A stretch of 14,043 bases of DNA from an uncultured Eubacteriales bacterium (lineage in GTDB: Bacteria; Bacillota; Clostridia; Oscillospirales; CAG-272). The position numbers and the translations under genes were made by a program. Positions within the stretch are counted from its first letter, which is position 1. The number at the start of each line of letters is the position of its first letter. Under the pieces are notes generated by a model. It was not told where the DNA came from and searched no databases. It worked only from the letters and a program-made list of their open reading frames with translations. Of the stretch, positions 1-8,700 are shown piece after piece. The DNA is taken from assembly GCA_934385225.1 (NCBI GenBank), contig CAKRPQ010000050.1, positions 1 to 14,043 on the forward strand, written 5' to 3'.

Positions 1-1
1 G

Positions 2-862
2 GCGGGAATAACGCGCGCGGTAAATAACGTCCTTGATTTTTTCGAAGATATGACATCGCGTATCCCGCTTTTAGATAAGCTTTCGGACGCGGACACGGGC
101 GGTGCGCTCCGCGATAAAATAGACTCCGTCGTTGCGGATATACTTTCGGGTGCCGCCGTGAAGCTGACGGCTTTTATTCCTAAATTCATAGGGACGATGA
201 TAAAGGGATTTCCGTCATTTCTGCTGTTTGTTCTTGTTATGCTTATTTCGAGCTTCTACTTCTGCACCGATCTTGACGGTATTCACCGCGGGATAATGCG
301 TGCGCTCCCAAACTGTGTTTCCGATAAACTGCCGCCCGTGAAAAAACGCGTTATCTATACCGCTCTCAAATATCTCCGCGCGTATATTCTCATATTTCTT
401 ATGACGCTCGGAGAACTTCTCGTCGGCTTCAGCGTGCTCGGCGTCGATTATGCACTTCTCCTTGCTCTTGTTGTCGCCGTTATAGATATACTCCCCGTTT
501 TCGGCGTCGGCAGCGTGCTTATTCCGTGGTCCGTCGTAATGCTTATTTCGGGGAATTATTACCGCGGAATAGGACTTCTGATAATTTATGCCTGCATAAC
601 CGTTATAAGGCAGATAGCCGAGCCGAAGGTCGTCGGCGGAAGCATCGGACTTCACCCACTCCTGACGCTCGTCGCAATGTACGCGGGCTTTAAGCTGCTC
701 GGCATTGTCGGAATGATACTCGGACCCGTTATCGCGCTCGGCGTGAGTACCGTTGTGAAGGCAAAGCGCGACGGAGATGCAGACGGAGACGGAAGCGGCG
801 ATAGAGACGGAAATGCGGGCTATCCCGAGGCGGGCGACACGGGCAGGGCGAAAAAAGCGTAG
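2..862 (+). CDS. AI-2E family transporter, YtvI-like (5'-truncated by window edge)
   Basis: This is the C-terminal 286 residues of an integral membrane protein. The reading frame is open to the window's left edge, so the ATG at 50 is probably internal rather than the start. Hydrophobic segments lie roughly at nt 205-275, 385-450, 450-510, 520-600 and 655-760. The block EPKVVGG-x-IGLHPLLTL, followed by a Gly-rich last helix ending GMILGPVIAL, is characteristic of the AI-2E transporter (UPF0118/PerM) family, and within it of the sporulation protein YtvI of Firmicutes. Family members are proposed exporters or sodium/proton antiporters; YtvI itself has no firm biochemical role. The last 35 or so residues form a hydrophilic Asp/Gly-rich tail after the final helix, not typical of the family. 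The gene converges on rpsT and ends at a shared terminator. Family assignment is firm; the YtvI subtype is likely. Confidence 0.87.
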   Translation, partial: AGITRAVNNVLDFFEDMTSRIPLLDKLSDADTGGALRDKIDSVVADILSGAAVKLTAFIPKFIGTMIKGFPSFLLFVLVMLISSFYFCTDLDGIHRGIMRALPNCVSDKLPPVKKRVIYTALKYLRAYILIFLMTLGELLVGFSVLGVDYALLLALVVAVIDILPVFGVGSVLIPWSVVMLISGNYYRGIGLLIIYACITVIRQIAEPKVVGGSIGLHPLLTLVAMYAGFKLLGIVGMILGPVIALGVSTVVKAKRDGDADGDGSGDRDGNAGYPEAGDTGRAKKA

Positions 863-904
863 AAAAAGGACGGCATCGCAAGTTGCCGTCCGAATTCTTT
901 TTTT
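863..904. terminator. Bidirectional intrinsic terminator between the YtvI-like gene and rpsT
   Basis: A perfect 8-bp stem (868-875 GGACGGCA with 884-891 TGCCGTCC) encloses an 8-nt loop. On the + strand it is followed after six bases by seven T (898-904). On the − strand it is followed by five T (863-867). It sits directly after the stop of the left gene (862) and just after the rpsT stop (913), so it can serve both convergent genes. Confidence 0.85.
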
Positions 905-912
905 AACCTGAA

Positions 913-1173
913 TTACATAGAAGCGAGCTTCTTTGTGAACTGGCTCTTCTTGTGAGCCGCTGCGTTCTTGTGGATAAGACCGCGGCAAGCTGCCTTGTCG
1001 AGTCTCTTTACCGTACTCTTGTAAGCTGCCTCGGCTGCTGCCTTGTCGCCGGCGAGAACGGCTGCTTCGTACTTCTTCATTTCTGTTTTGAGCGCTGTTT
1101 TGAGTGCTTTGTTTTGAAGAGTCTTTGTAGCGGTAACCTTTACACGCTTCTTCGCTGATTTGATATTCGGCAT
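913..1173 (-). CDS. rpsT: 30S ribosomal protein S20
   Basis: S20 is a primary 16S rRNA-binding protein of the small subunit. The product is 86 residues, close to the 87 of E. coli. It begins MPNIKSAKKR, the hallmark S20 N-terminus, and is rich in Lys and Ala throughout. It contains GLIHKNAAAHKKS near the C-terminus, the conserved rRNA-binding helix. I chose the ATG at 1173: a GGGAGGTGA Shine-Dalgarno site (1187-1179) lies 8 nt upstream. The in-frame GTG at 1182 falls inside that site and would add only MND before the conserved start. The gene is a single-cistron unit with its own promoter and a leader hairpin, divergent from rpoB. In many Firmicutes rpsT lies elsewhere (near holA, gpr or lepA), so its place beside rpoBC is a local arrangement. 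Confidence 0.97.
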   Translation of the reverse strand: MPNIKSAKKRVKVTATKTLQNKALKTALKTEMKKYEAAVLAGDKAAAEAAYKSTVKRLDKAACRGLIHKNAAAHKKSQFTKKLASM

Positions 1174-1178
1174 ATCAT

Positions 1179-1187
1179 TCACCTCCC
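1179..1187 (-). promoter_or_regulatory. Shine-Dalgarno site that fixes the rpsT start
   Basis: On the − strand GGGAGGTGA is a near-perfect anti-16S match 8 nt before the ATG at 1173. The alternative GTG codon (1182-1180) is part of this site and so is unlikely to initiate translation. Confidence 0.85.
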
Positions 1188-1208
1188 GTTAGATTTGAAA
1201 TTTAATCC

Positions 1209-1238
1209 GCGCGATCACCTGAGAGGGTGTGATGGCGC
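1209..1238 (-). promoter_or_regulatory. Stem-loop in the rpsT 5' leader
   Basis: In the roughly 80-nt leader of rpsT, GCGC (1209-1212) pairs with GCGC (1235-1238). After one mismatch, ATCAC (1214-1218) pairs with GTGAT (1229-1233), closing a 10-base loop with some further C/G pairing potential. The element lies between the promoter and the Shine-Dalgarno site. S20 represses its own synthesis in E. coli, so an autoregulatory site is conceivable, but I cannot match this hairpin to a known leader family. Confidence 0.4.
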
Positions 1239-1259
1239 ATACACGCTGTACGGTTATAT

Positions 1260-1288
1260 ATAATACCACATTTTTCTGAGAATTGCAA
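1260..1288 (-). promoter_or_regulatory. rpsT promoter (σA type, extended −10)
   Basis: On the − strand the −35 box TTGCAA (1288-1283) and the −10 box TATTAT (1265-1260) are separated by exactly 17 bp. TGTGG directly precedes the −10 box, giving the TRTG −16 element of Gram-positive promoters. Transcription should start near 1253, giving a leader of about 80 nt. Confidence 0.75.
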
Positions 1289-1476
1289 GAGTTTTTTCAA
1301 AAAAAATAAAATATTTTCTTAAAAGAAATAGAGGTGGGAAAATCGCCTTTGCAAAATTTACAAAAAAGTAACCAATTGTTATATGAAAATTTACCGAATT
1401 TCGAAAAATCGTGAAATTGCATTAAAACGCTGTTGGGATTTTGTTGGATTTGTGCATAAAAAAGATAAAAAAACAC
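1289..1476. other. AT-rich segment between the divergent rpsT and rpoB promoters
   Basis: This stretch is very A/T-rich with many A and T runs and no gene that I can support. It contains a short inverted repeat (AATTTC and GAAATT within 1397-1420). It may act as an upstream activating (UP-like) region for one or both promoters. That is inferred only from base composition and position. Confidence 0.35.
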
Positions 1477-1518
1477 TTGATTTTCCGTTTATTTTGTGAT
1501 AAAATTATAATCTATAAT
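1477..1518 (+). promoter_or_regulatory. rpoBC promoter (σA type, extended −10)
   Basis: The −35 box TTGATT (1477-1482) and the −10 box TAAAAT (1500-1505) are 17 bp apart. TGTGA precedes the −10 box (TRTG −16 element). Two perfect TATAAT hexamers follow at 1506-1511 and 1513-1518, but neither has a good −35 box at proper spacing. The exact start point, near 1512 or a few bases later, is therefore uncertain. The mRNA leader before rpoB would be about 130 nt. Confidence 0.7.
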
Positions 1519-1535
1519 TATACTGCTTTAATATG

Positions 1536-1607
1536 CCGTTTTTGAGAAAACGGTGTATTCCGCGTGAGTGCGGCGACCCCGAAATGCGTTCGGGACAAGC
1601 GTTCGGG
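1536..1607 (+). promoter_or_regulatory. Structured rpoB leader with alternative hairpins
   Basis: Three hairpins can form in the leader: 1536-1542 with 1547-1553 (CCGTTTT/AAAACGG, loop TGAG), 1560-1563 with 1570-1573, and 1578-1583 (CCCGAA) with 1589-1594 (TTCGGG). The 9-base word GCGTTCGGG occurs twice (1586-1594 and 1599-1607), so CCCGAA can pair with either copy. No T-run follows, so it is not a plain attenuator. Function is unknown; an RNA- or protein-responsive control element for rpoBC is possible. Confidence 0.4.
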
Positions 1608-1644
1608 CGGCGGTGCAACTTAACAACTTTCAAGGAGAGATTTT

Positions 1645-4600
1645 ATGGTCGTAAAAGAGCAAAAACTCGGAAAAAACGTGAAGAGAATGAGCTTCTCGAA
1701 GGCAAGATCAACGCTTGCTCTCCCGAATCTTCTCGAAATCCAGACAAAATCGTATAAGTGGTTTCTCGATGAGGGACTTAATGAGGTGCTTGCCGACGTA
1801 TCGCCGATAACGGACTATTCGGGCAATCTTCAAATCGATTTTCTCTCGTACAGCATTGATCCGACGCCGAAATATCCCGTCGAAGAGTGCAAGGAGCGCG
1901 ATGTCAACTACGCCGCGCCTCTGCGCGTAAACGTCAGACTTACAAACAAGCAGACGGGCGAGATCAAGCAGACGGACATTTATATGGGCGATTTCCCGCT
2001 TATGACGGAGAACGGTACGTTCGTCATCAACGGCGCGGAGAGGGTTATCGTTTCGCAGATTGTCCGTTCGCCGGGAATGTATTTCGCTTCCGAAATAGAC
2101 AAGTCGGGTAAAAGAACATATTCGGCTCAGATAATCCCTTACCGCGGCGCATGGCTCGAATACGAGACCGATATAAACGGCGTTTTCTACGTCCGTATAG
2201 ATAAAAACCGCAAGCTCCCGATAACGATGTTTATCCGTGCTCTCGGCGTTGAAACGAGAGAGGATATCTACAATATGTTCGGCGAGGAAGATAAGCTCAC
2301 CGTCACGTTCGAAAAGGACGAGAGCGAGACGCTTGCCGCCGAGAACAGAACAACACCGGGCGTTGAAGCGCTCAAAGAGATTTATAAGAAGCTCCGTCCC
2401 GGCGAGCCTCCGCTTGTCGAGAGCGCACAGCTCCTTATTCATAACTATTTCTTCGACCCCAAGAGATACGATATTGCGCCTGTCGGACGCTATAAGTTCG
2501 ATAAGAAGATGGCAATATCGAGCAGAATAAAGGGTCATAAGCTCGCAGAGGCTGTTGTCAGCCCGATAACAGGCGAACTTCTTTATGATGCAGGCGAAAT
2601 TCTTGACTCCGAAAAGGCTCTTAATATCGAGCATAACGCCGTAAACGACTGTAAGATAGTTCTTGACGACGGAAGCGTTGTCAAGGTGTTCGGCAACAAC
2701 ACGATCGAACCCGAATATCTTCTCGGCTACGACCTGCACGACTGCGGCGTAAAGGAAAAGGTCAGAGTTCCCGTTCTCCTTGAAATTATGGAGGAGTGCG
2801 GCGGCGACAAGGACGCGGTAAAGGAAGCGGTAAAACGCAGACTTCACGAGCTTTGCCCGAAGCATATCACAAAAGACGATATTTTTGCAACGATAAACTA
2901 TATCCTCGGTCTTTCGCATGACGTCGGTGTCACGGACGATATCGACCACCTCGGAAACCGTCGTATCCGTTCTGTCGGCGAACAGCTCCAGAACCAGATG
3001 CGCATAGGCTTCACGAGAATGGATAAGATCATCAAAGAAAGAATGACCACGCAGGATAACGAAAAGCTCACGCCTCAGGCACTTATCAATATTCGTCCTG
3101 TTGCGACTGCGATAAGAGAGTTCTTCGGTTCTTCACAGCTTTCGCAGTTCATGGATCAGACGAACCCGCTCGCGGAACTCACGCATAAGCGACGTCTTTC
3201 GGCACTCGGTCCCGGCGGTCTTTCGCGTGACCGCGCGTCTTTCGACGTTCGAGACGTTCACTATACTCACTACGGCAGAATGTGTCCTATCGAGACACCT
3301 GAAGGACCTAACATCGGTCTTATTTCCTATCTTTCGACCTACGCGCGTATAAGCGATTACGGCTTTATCGAAGCACCCTACCGCGTTGTCAGACATGAGA
3401 CGAACGCAAGCGGCGAAATCGACAGCTACGTCACCGACGAGGTTATTTATATGACCGCCGACGTCGAGGATAAATATATAATCGCACAGGCGAACGAGCC
3501 GATCGACGAGAACGGCAAGTTCATGAATAAGAAAGTCACCGCGAGAGATAAGGCTGACTTCATTGAAATCGAGGCAAGCAAGGTCGATCTTATCGACGTT
3601 TCGCCGAAGATGGTCGTTTCGGTTGCCACGGCAATGATTCCGTTCCTTGAAAACGACGATAACACCCGTGCGCTCATGGGCTCGAACATGCAGAAGCAGG
3701 CAGTGCCGCTTATGATTACCGAGTCTCCGATTGTCGGAACGGGTATGGAATATCAGGCAGCTTGCGATTCCGGCGTAGTTGTCCTTGCAAGAAATTCGGG
3801 AACTGTCGAGAACGTTGATGCGGATACTATCGTTATCCGTACCGAAGCGGGACTTAAAGATGTATATAAACTCATTAAATTTAAGAGAACCAACCAGGGA
3901 ACGTGCGTAAACCAGAGACCCATTGTAAGCGTCGGAGACGAGATAGATAAGGGACAGGTCATCGCCGACGGCCCCGCAACGAGCAATGGCGAAGTTTCGC
4001 TCGGTAAAAATGCCCTTATCGGCTTCATGACATGGGAGGGCTATAACTACGAGGACGCCGTTCTTCTTAACGAGAAGCTCGTCAGAAACGACGTTTACAC
4101 ATCGCTCCATATCGAGGAATATTCGCATGAAGCGAGAGACACAAAGCTCGGTCCCGAGGAGATTACAAGAGAAATACCCAACGTCGGCGAGGACGCGCTC
4201 CGCGACCTTAACGCAGAGGGTATCATAAAGAAGGGAACAGAGGTTCGCGCGGGCGATATCCTTGTCGGTAAGATTACGCCGAAGGGCGAAACGGAACTCA
4301 CCGCCGAGGAAAGACTTCTGCGCGCGATATTCGGTGAAAAGGCGAGAGAAGTCAGAGACACGTCTCTCCGCGTTCCGCACGGCGAATCGGGTATAGTTGT
4401 CGATGTCAAGGTGTTCTCGCGCGAGAACGGCGACGATCTCCCGACAGGCGTAAATAAAGTCGTAAGAGTTTATCTTGCTCAGAAGAGAAAGATCTCCGTC
4501 GGAGATAAGATGGCAGGTCGTCACGGTAATAAGGGTGTCGTTTCGAGAATACTTCCGCCAGAGGATATGCCGTTCCTGCCCGACGGAACACCGCTTGATA

Positions 4601-5604
4601 TAGTTCTTAACCCGCTGGGCGTTCCTTCCCGAATGAATATCGGTCAGGTTCTTGAAGTTCACCTCGGTATCGCGGCGAAGAGACTCGGCTGGAAGATAAT
4701 GACGCCTGTCTTTGACGGTGCAAACGAGAAAGATATTATCGAGTGCCTGCATAGCGCGGGATATTGCCGCGAGATACTCCCCGGCGAGAACGTTGACGGC
4801 AAGGCTGTCTTTAAGACCGTTCAGCTTGAAAACGGAAAGACGGACCTCCAAAGAATTGACGAAAATATCAAGTACGGTTCGGACGAATGGAACGAGCTTT
4901 ATAATGCGGGACTTCTCCGCGTTATCGACGGTAAGAGAATAGTTTACGACGGCAGAACGGGCGAGCCCTTCGATAACCCCGTTACGGTCGGTATAATGTA
5001 CTACCTTAAACTCCACCACCTTGTTGACGATAAGATCCACGCACGTTCCAACGGTCCTTACGCTCTTGTTACGCAGCAGCCTCTCGGCGGTAAAGCGCAG
5101 TTCGGCGGCCAGCGTTTCGGAGAAATGGAAGTCTGGGCGCTTGAAGCATACGGCGCGGCATATACCCTGCAAGAGATACTCACTGTCAAGAGTGACGATA
5201 TTACCGGACGCCGCAAGGCATACGAGGCTATCATCAAGGGGCAGAATCTACCTACACCGGGTGTTCCCGAATCCTTCAAGGTACTTGTCAAGGAGCTTCA
5301 ATCTCTTGCGCTTGATGTTCGCGTACTTGATAAGAACGGCGAGGAGATCAAGCTCTCAACGCTCTGCAATGAGGACGATCCTCTTCCGTATAAGCGTAAG
5401 CCCGACATTCGTTTTGACGATGACGACGAGATGAAAGGCGACGTTGAAACTAAGGATATTTATGATTCCTATACAGTGACCGATGAAAACGGTGACGAAA
5501 TTCCGATGGATGATGAAGATGAAGCGTATTCCGACGAAGATTTCGGGATCGACACCATAGATGACGGTGACGGTGACGATTCGGACGGCTATATTTCGGA
5601 TTAA
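1645..5604 (+). CDS. rpoB: DNA-directed RNA polymerase subunit β
   Basis: This is the β subunit of the core RNA polymerase and forms one side of the active-site cleft. The product is 1319 residues, somewhat longer than is usual in Clostridia. The rifampicin pocket GSSQLSQFMDQ…THKRRLSALGPGGL spans residues 495-526. It has wild-type-like residues at the main resistance positions (D504, H514 and S519, matching E. coli 516, 526 and 531), so the enzyme should be rifampicin-sensitive. GDKMAGRHGNKG (953-964) carries the active-site lysines K955 and K963. The C-terminal clamp-binding block with GGKAQFGGQRFGEMEVWALEA begins at 1148. After about residue 1257 comes a strongly acidic tail of some 60 residues that accounts for much of the extra length. 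The ATG at 1645 has AAGGAGA (1632-1638) upstream. It is the first gene of a two-gene operon with rpoC. Confidence 0.99.
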   Translation: MVVKEQKLGKNVKRMSFSKARSTLALPNLLEIQTKSYKWFLDEGLNEVLADVSPITDYSGNLQIDFLSYSIDPTPKYPVEECKERDVNYAAPLRVNVRLTNKQTGEIKQTDIYMGDFPLMTENGTFVINGAERVIVSQIVRSPGMYFASEIDKSGKRTYSAQIIPYRGAWLEYETDINGVFYVRIDKNRKLPITMFIRALGVETREDIYNMFGEEDKLTVTFEKDESETLAAENRTTPGVEALKEIYKKLRPGEPPLVESAQLLIHNYFFDPKRYDIAPVGRYKFDKKMAISSRIKGHKLAEAVVSPITGELLYDAGEILDSEKALNIEHNAVNDCKIVLDDGSVVKVFGNNTIEPEYLLGYDLHDCGVKEKVRVPVLLEIMEECGGDKDAVKEAVKRRLHELCPKHITKDDIFATINYILGLSHDVGVTDDIDHLGNRRIRSVGEQLQNQMRIGFTRMDKIIKERMTTQDNEKLTPQALINIRPVATAIREFFGSSQLSQFMDQTNPLAELTHKRRLSALGPGGLSRDRASFDVRDVHYTHYGRMCPIETPEGPNIGLISYLSTYARISDYGFIEAPYRVVRHETNASGEIDSYVTDEVIYMTADVEDKYIIAQANEPIDENGKFMNKKVTARDKADFIEIEASKVDLIDVSPKMVVSVATAMIPFLENDDNTRALMGSNMQKQAVPLMITESPIVGTGMEYQAACDSGVVVLARNSGTVENVDADTIVIRTEAGLKDVYKLIKFKRTNQGTCVNQRPIVSVGDEIDKGQVIADGPATSNGEVSLGKNALIGFMTWEGYNYEDAVLLNEKLVRNDVYTSLHIEEYSHEARDTKLGPEEITREIPNVGEDALRDLNAEGIIKKGTEVRAGDILVGKITPKGETELTAEERLLRAIFGEKAREVRDTSLRVPHGESGIVVDVKVFSRENGDDLPTGVNKVVRVYLAQKRKISVGDKMAGRHGNKGVVSRILPPEDMPFLPDGTPLDIVLNPLGVPSRMNIGQVLEVHLGIAAKRLGWKIMTPVFDGANEKDIIECLHSAGYCREILPGENVDGKAVFKTVQLENGKTDLQRIDENIKYGSDEWNELYNAGLLRVIDGKRIVYDGRTGEPFDNPVTVGIMYYLKLHHLVDDKIHARSNGPYALVTQQPLGGKAQFGGQRFGEMEVWALEAYGAAYTLQEILTVKSDDITGRRKAYEAIIKGQNLPTPGVPESFKVLVKELQSLALDVRVLDKNGEEIKLSTLCNEDDPLPYKRKPDIRFDDDDEMKGDVETKDIYDSYTVTDENGDEIPMDDEDEAYSDEDFGIDTIDDGDGDDSDGYISD

Positions 5605-5641
5605 CCCGAGGAAAATCGGATAAAACAGCTTGAATCTTCCG

Positions 5642-5713
5642 CTTTGGGGTGCGGGAAACCGCACCCGAAGTACCAAAATCTATAAAAAGAGGAATTGCCG
5701 TGCAAGCGCACGG
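5642..5713 (+). promoter_or_regulatory. Two stem-loops in the rpoB-rpoC spacer
   Basis: The 123-nt spacer holds a strong hairpin: 5647-5654 (GGGTGCGG) pairs with 5659-5666 (CCGCACCC) around a GAAA tetraloop. A second hairpin, 5698-5703 (CCGTGC) with 5708-5713 (GCACGG) and loop AAGC, ends 2 nt before the rpoC Shine-Dalgarno site (TGAGG, 5716-5720). Neither is followed by a T-run, so they are not terminators. They may mark RNA processing or tune rpoC translation. Confidence 0.55.
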
Positions 5714-5727
5714 ATTGAGGTTATATA

Positions 5728-8700
5728 ATGGAACATAATGAATTTGCCGCTATAAAAATAAGTCTTGCTTCGCCCGATATGATCAGAGAATGGTCATACG
5801 GCGAGGTCACAAAGCCCGAAACGATAAATTACAGAACACTTAAAGCCGAAGTCGGCGGACTTTTCTGCGAGCGTATTTTCGGTCCTACAAAGGACGGTGC
5901 TTGTATGTGCGGAAAGTATAAAAATTCGCACAATAAAGAAGTCCATAAATGTGAAAAGTGCGGCGTTGACGTAACTACAAAGAAAGTGCGCCGCGAAAGA
6001 ATGGGTCATATCGAGCTTGCGGCTCCCGTTTCGCATATCTGGTACTTTAAGGCTATACCTTCTCGTATGGCGCTCGTGCTTGATATGTCTCCGAAGCAGC
6101 TCGAACAGGTTCTGTACTTTGCGCAGAACGTCGTTCTTGACCCGGGTATGACACCCCTTCAAAAGGGAATGGTACTCACCGAAAAGCAGTACACCGAAGC
6201 GCGCGAAATGTACGATAACGCCTTTCGCGTCGGAATGGGCGCAGAGGCAATACGCGAGCTTCTCCGTGAAATTGATATCGAACAGCTTTCAAAGGAACTC
6301 CGCGACGAGCTTGTTACCGCGACGGGTCAGAAAAAGACACGTGTTATCAAGCGTCTTGAAGTCGTTGAAGCGTTCAGAAAGTCGGGCAACCACGTCGATT
6401 GGATGATCCTTGACGTGCTTCCCGTTATTCCGCCCGATATCCGTCCTATGGTACAGCTTGACGGCGGACGTTTCGCATCGTCCGATATAAACGAGCTTTA
6501 CCGCAGAGTTATCGCGAGAAATAACCGCCTTAAAAAGCTCCAAGAGATCCACACTCCCGAAATCGTTATCAGAAACGAGAAGAGAATGCTTCAAGAGGCT
6601 GTTGACGCACTTATCGATAACGGAAGACGCGGAAAACCCGTTACGGGACCCAGCAACAGACCGCTTAAATCGCTCTCCGAGATGCTCCGCGGTAAGCAGG
6701 GTCGTTTCCGTCAGAACCTTCTCGGTAAACGTGTCGACTATTCGGGACGTTCGGTTATCGTCGTAGGTCCTAACCTTAAAATTTACCAGTGCGGTCTGCC
6801 TCGAGAGATGGCTCTCGAACTGTTCAAGCCTTTCGTTGTAAAGAGACTTGTCGAAATGCAGAAGGCGACGAACGTAAAGGACGCACAGAAGAAGATAGAC
6901 AGAGTATATCCCGAAGTCTGGGACGCACTCGAAAACGTTATAAAGGAACACCCCGTTCTGCTTAACCGTGCGCCCACGCTTCACCGTCTTTCGATACAGG
7001 CGTTCGAGCCTGTCCTCGTTGACGGCAGAGCAATAAAACTTCACCCGCTCGTTTGTACCGCGTTCAACGCCGACTTCGACGGTGACCAGATGCCCGTACA
7101 CGTTCCGCTTTCGGCAGAGGCACAGGCAGAGGCGAGATTCCTTATGCTTTCGGCGAATAACCTCCTGAAACCTTGTGACGGACGTGCCGTTACCGTTCCT
7201 TCCCAGGATATGGTTCTCGGTTCTTACTACCTCACAATGGAAAAGGACGGCGAGCCGGGCGAGGGAAGATACTTCCGCAACTTTGACGAAGCTATGATGG
7301 CTTACGCAAACGGAGAGCTCGGTATTCACGCAAAGATAAAGGTGAGAATGGAAAGAGAGATCGACGGCGTGCTTCATTCGGGCATTATCGACGCAACTCT
7401 CGGACGCCTTATCTTCAATAAAGAGCTTCCGCAGGATCTCGGATTTGTCGAGAGAAACGAAAATAACCTTCTTGACCTTGAAATTATGTTTGTCACGGGC
7501 AAGAAACAGCTCGGTCAGATAATTGACCGCTGCATAAAGTACCACGGCTTTGCCGTAACCGCCGAAGTTCTTGACCATATCAAGGAAATGGGCTACAAGT
7601 ACTCCACAAGAGCGTCGTTCTCCATCTCCGTTTACGATATGACCGTTCCGCCCGAGAAGCAGGTTATACTCTCCGACGCACAGAAGACGGTTGAACAGAT
7701 TTCCGAACACTATATGATGGGTGAACTTTCCGAAGAGGAAAGATATAAGGCAGTCATCGCCGTTTGGGATAAAACGACGAACGACGTTACCGCAAAACTT
7801 CAAAACAGCCTCAGCCGTTATAACCCGATCAAGATAATGAGTGATTCGGGTGCGCGTGGTTCTATGGCACAGATGCGTCAGCTCGCGGGTATGCGCGGAC
7901 TTATGTTCTCGGCAACAGGTAAGACGATGGAGATCCCGATTAAATCGAACTTCCGCGAAGGAATGAAGATTTTCGAGTACTTCATGGGCGCGAAGAGCTC
8001 GCGTAAATCGCTTTCCGATACCGCGCTCCGTACCGCAGACTCAGGTTACCTTACAAGACGTCTCGTTGACGTTTCGCAGGACGTTATCGTCCGCGAGGAA
8101 AAGTGCGACACGACAAAGGGCGCTTGGGTAAGTGCCATCGTCAATGAAGAGGGCAACGTAATCGAGCCGCTTAAAGACAGACTGTTCGGCAGATTCACAA
8201 TGGGATCCGTTACCGACCCGAAAACGGGCGAGGTTCTCGTTGAGGACGACGTAATGCTCGGCGACGACGATGTTAAGAAGATAATTGACGCAGGCATCGA
8301 GCAGGTATATATACGCACGCTTATCCAGTGTCATGCAAAGCACGGTGTTTGCGCGCGTTGCTATGGTGCAGACCTTGCGTCGGGCAGACTTGTCAGCGTA
8401 GGTGAGGCTGTCGGTGTCATTGCGGCACAGTCCATCGGTGAGCCGGGTACACAGCTTACGATGAGAACGTTCCACAGCGGCGGTATCGCGGGATCGGATA
8501 TTACACAGGGTCTTCCCCGTGTCGAGGAACTTTTCGAGGCAAGAACGCCGAAGAAGACAGCGATCCTTGCAGAAGTCGCGGGAACTGTCCATACAAGGCT
8601 TAACGAAGCGACTCATACAACCGAAATTGTCGTTCACCCCGATGACGGCGGCGAGCCTGTCAGATACCCCATTCCTTACGGTTGGGCAATCACGGTTGAG

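Noticed and set aside
766..830. Repeated GACGGAGA units considered as a CRISPR-like or tandem repeat array
   Set aside because: The units are short, irregular and in frame within the coding tail of the membrane protein, so they are low-complexity coding sequence. No CRISPR array, tRNA, rRNA or insertion sequence was found anywhere in the window.
215..988. Open − strand frame across the YtvI-like gene and into rpsT
   Set aside because: It crosses the bidirectional terminator and overlaps the clear rpsT gene in another frame, with no known motif. It is a shadow of the membrane protein gene.
1331..1360. Possible short hairpin AGGTG…CGCCT between the divergent promoters
   Set aside because: It is a five-pair stem with one wobble, lies outside either predicted transcript and has no context to give it a role.
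1533..1757. Small + strand frame of 74 codons starting in the rpoB leader and running into rpoB
   Set aside because: It has no Shine-Dalgarno site before the ATG, overlaps the rpoB start by over 100 bases in another frame, and its sequence follows the hairpin-forming leader. It is better explained as untranslated RNA.
3133..5172. Very long open frame on the − strand inside rpoB (679 codons), plus others at 1708-2949, 6289-7803 and 8041-9240
   Set aside because: They lie wholly antisense to rpoB and rpoC, have no recognisable domains and show compositions (many Arg, Val, Leu, Cys and Asn) expected from reading biased + strand codons backwards. rpoB and rpoC are certain.
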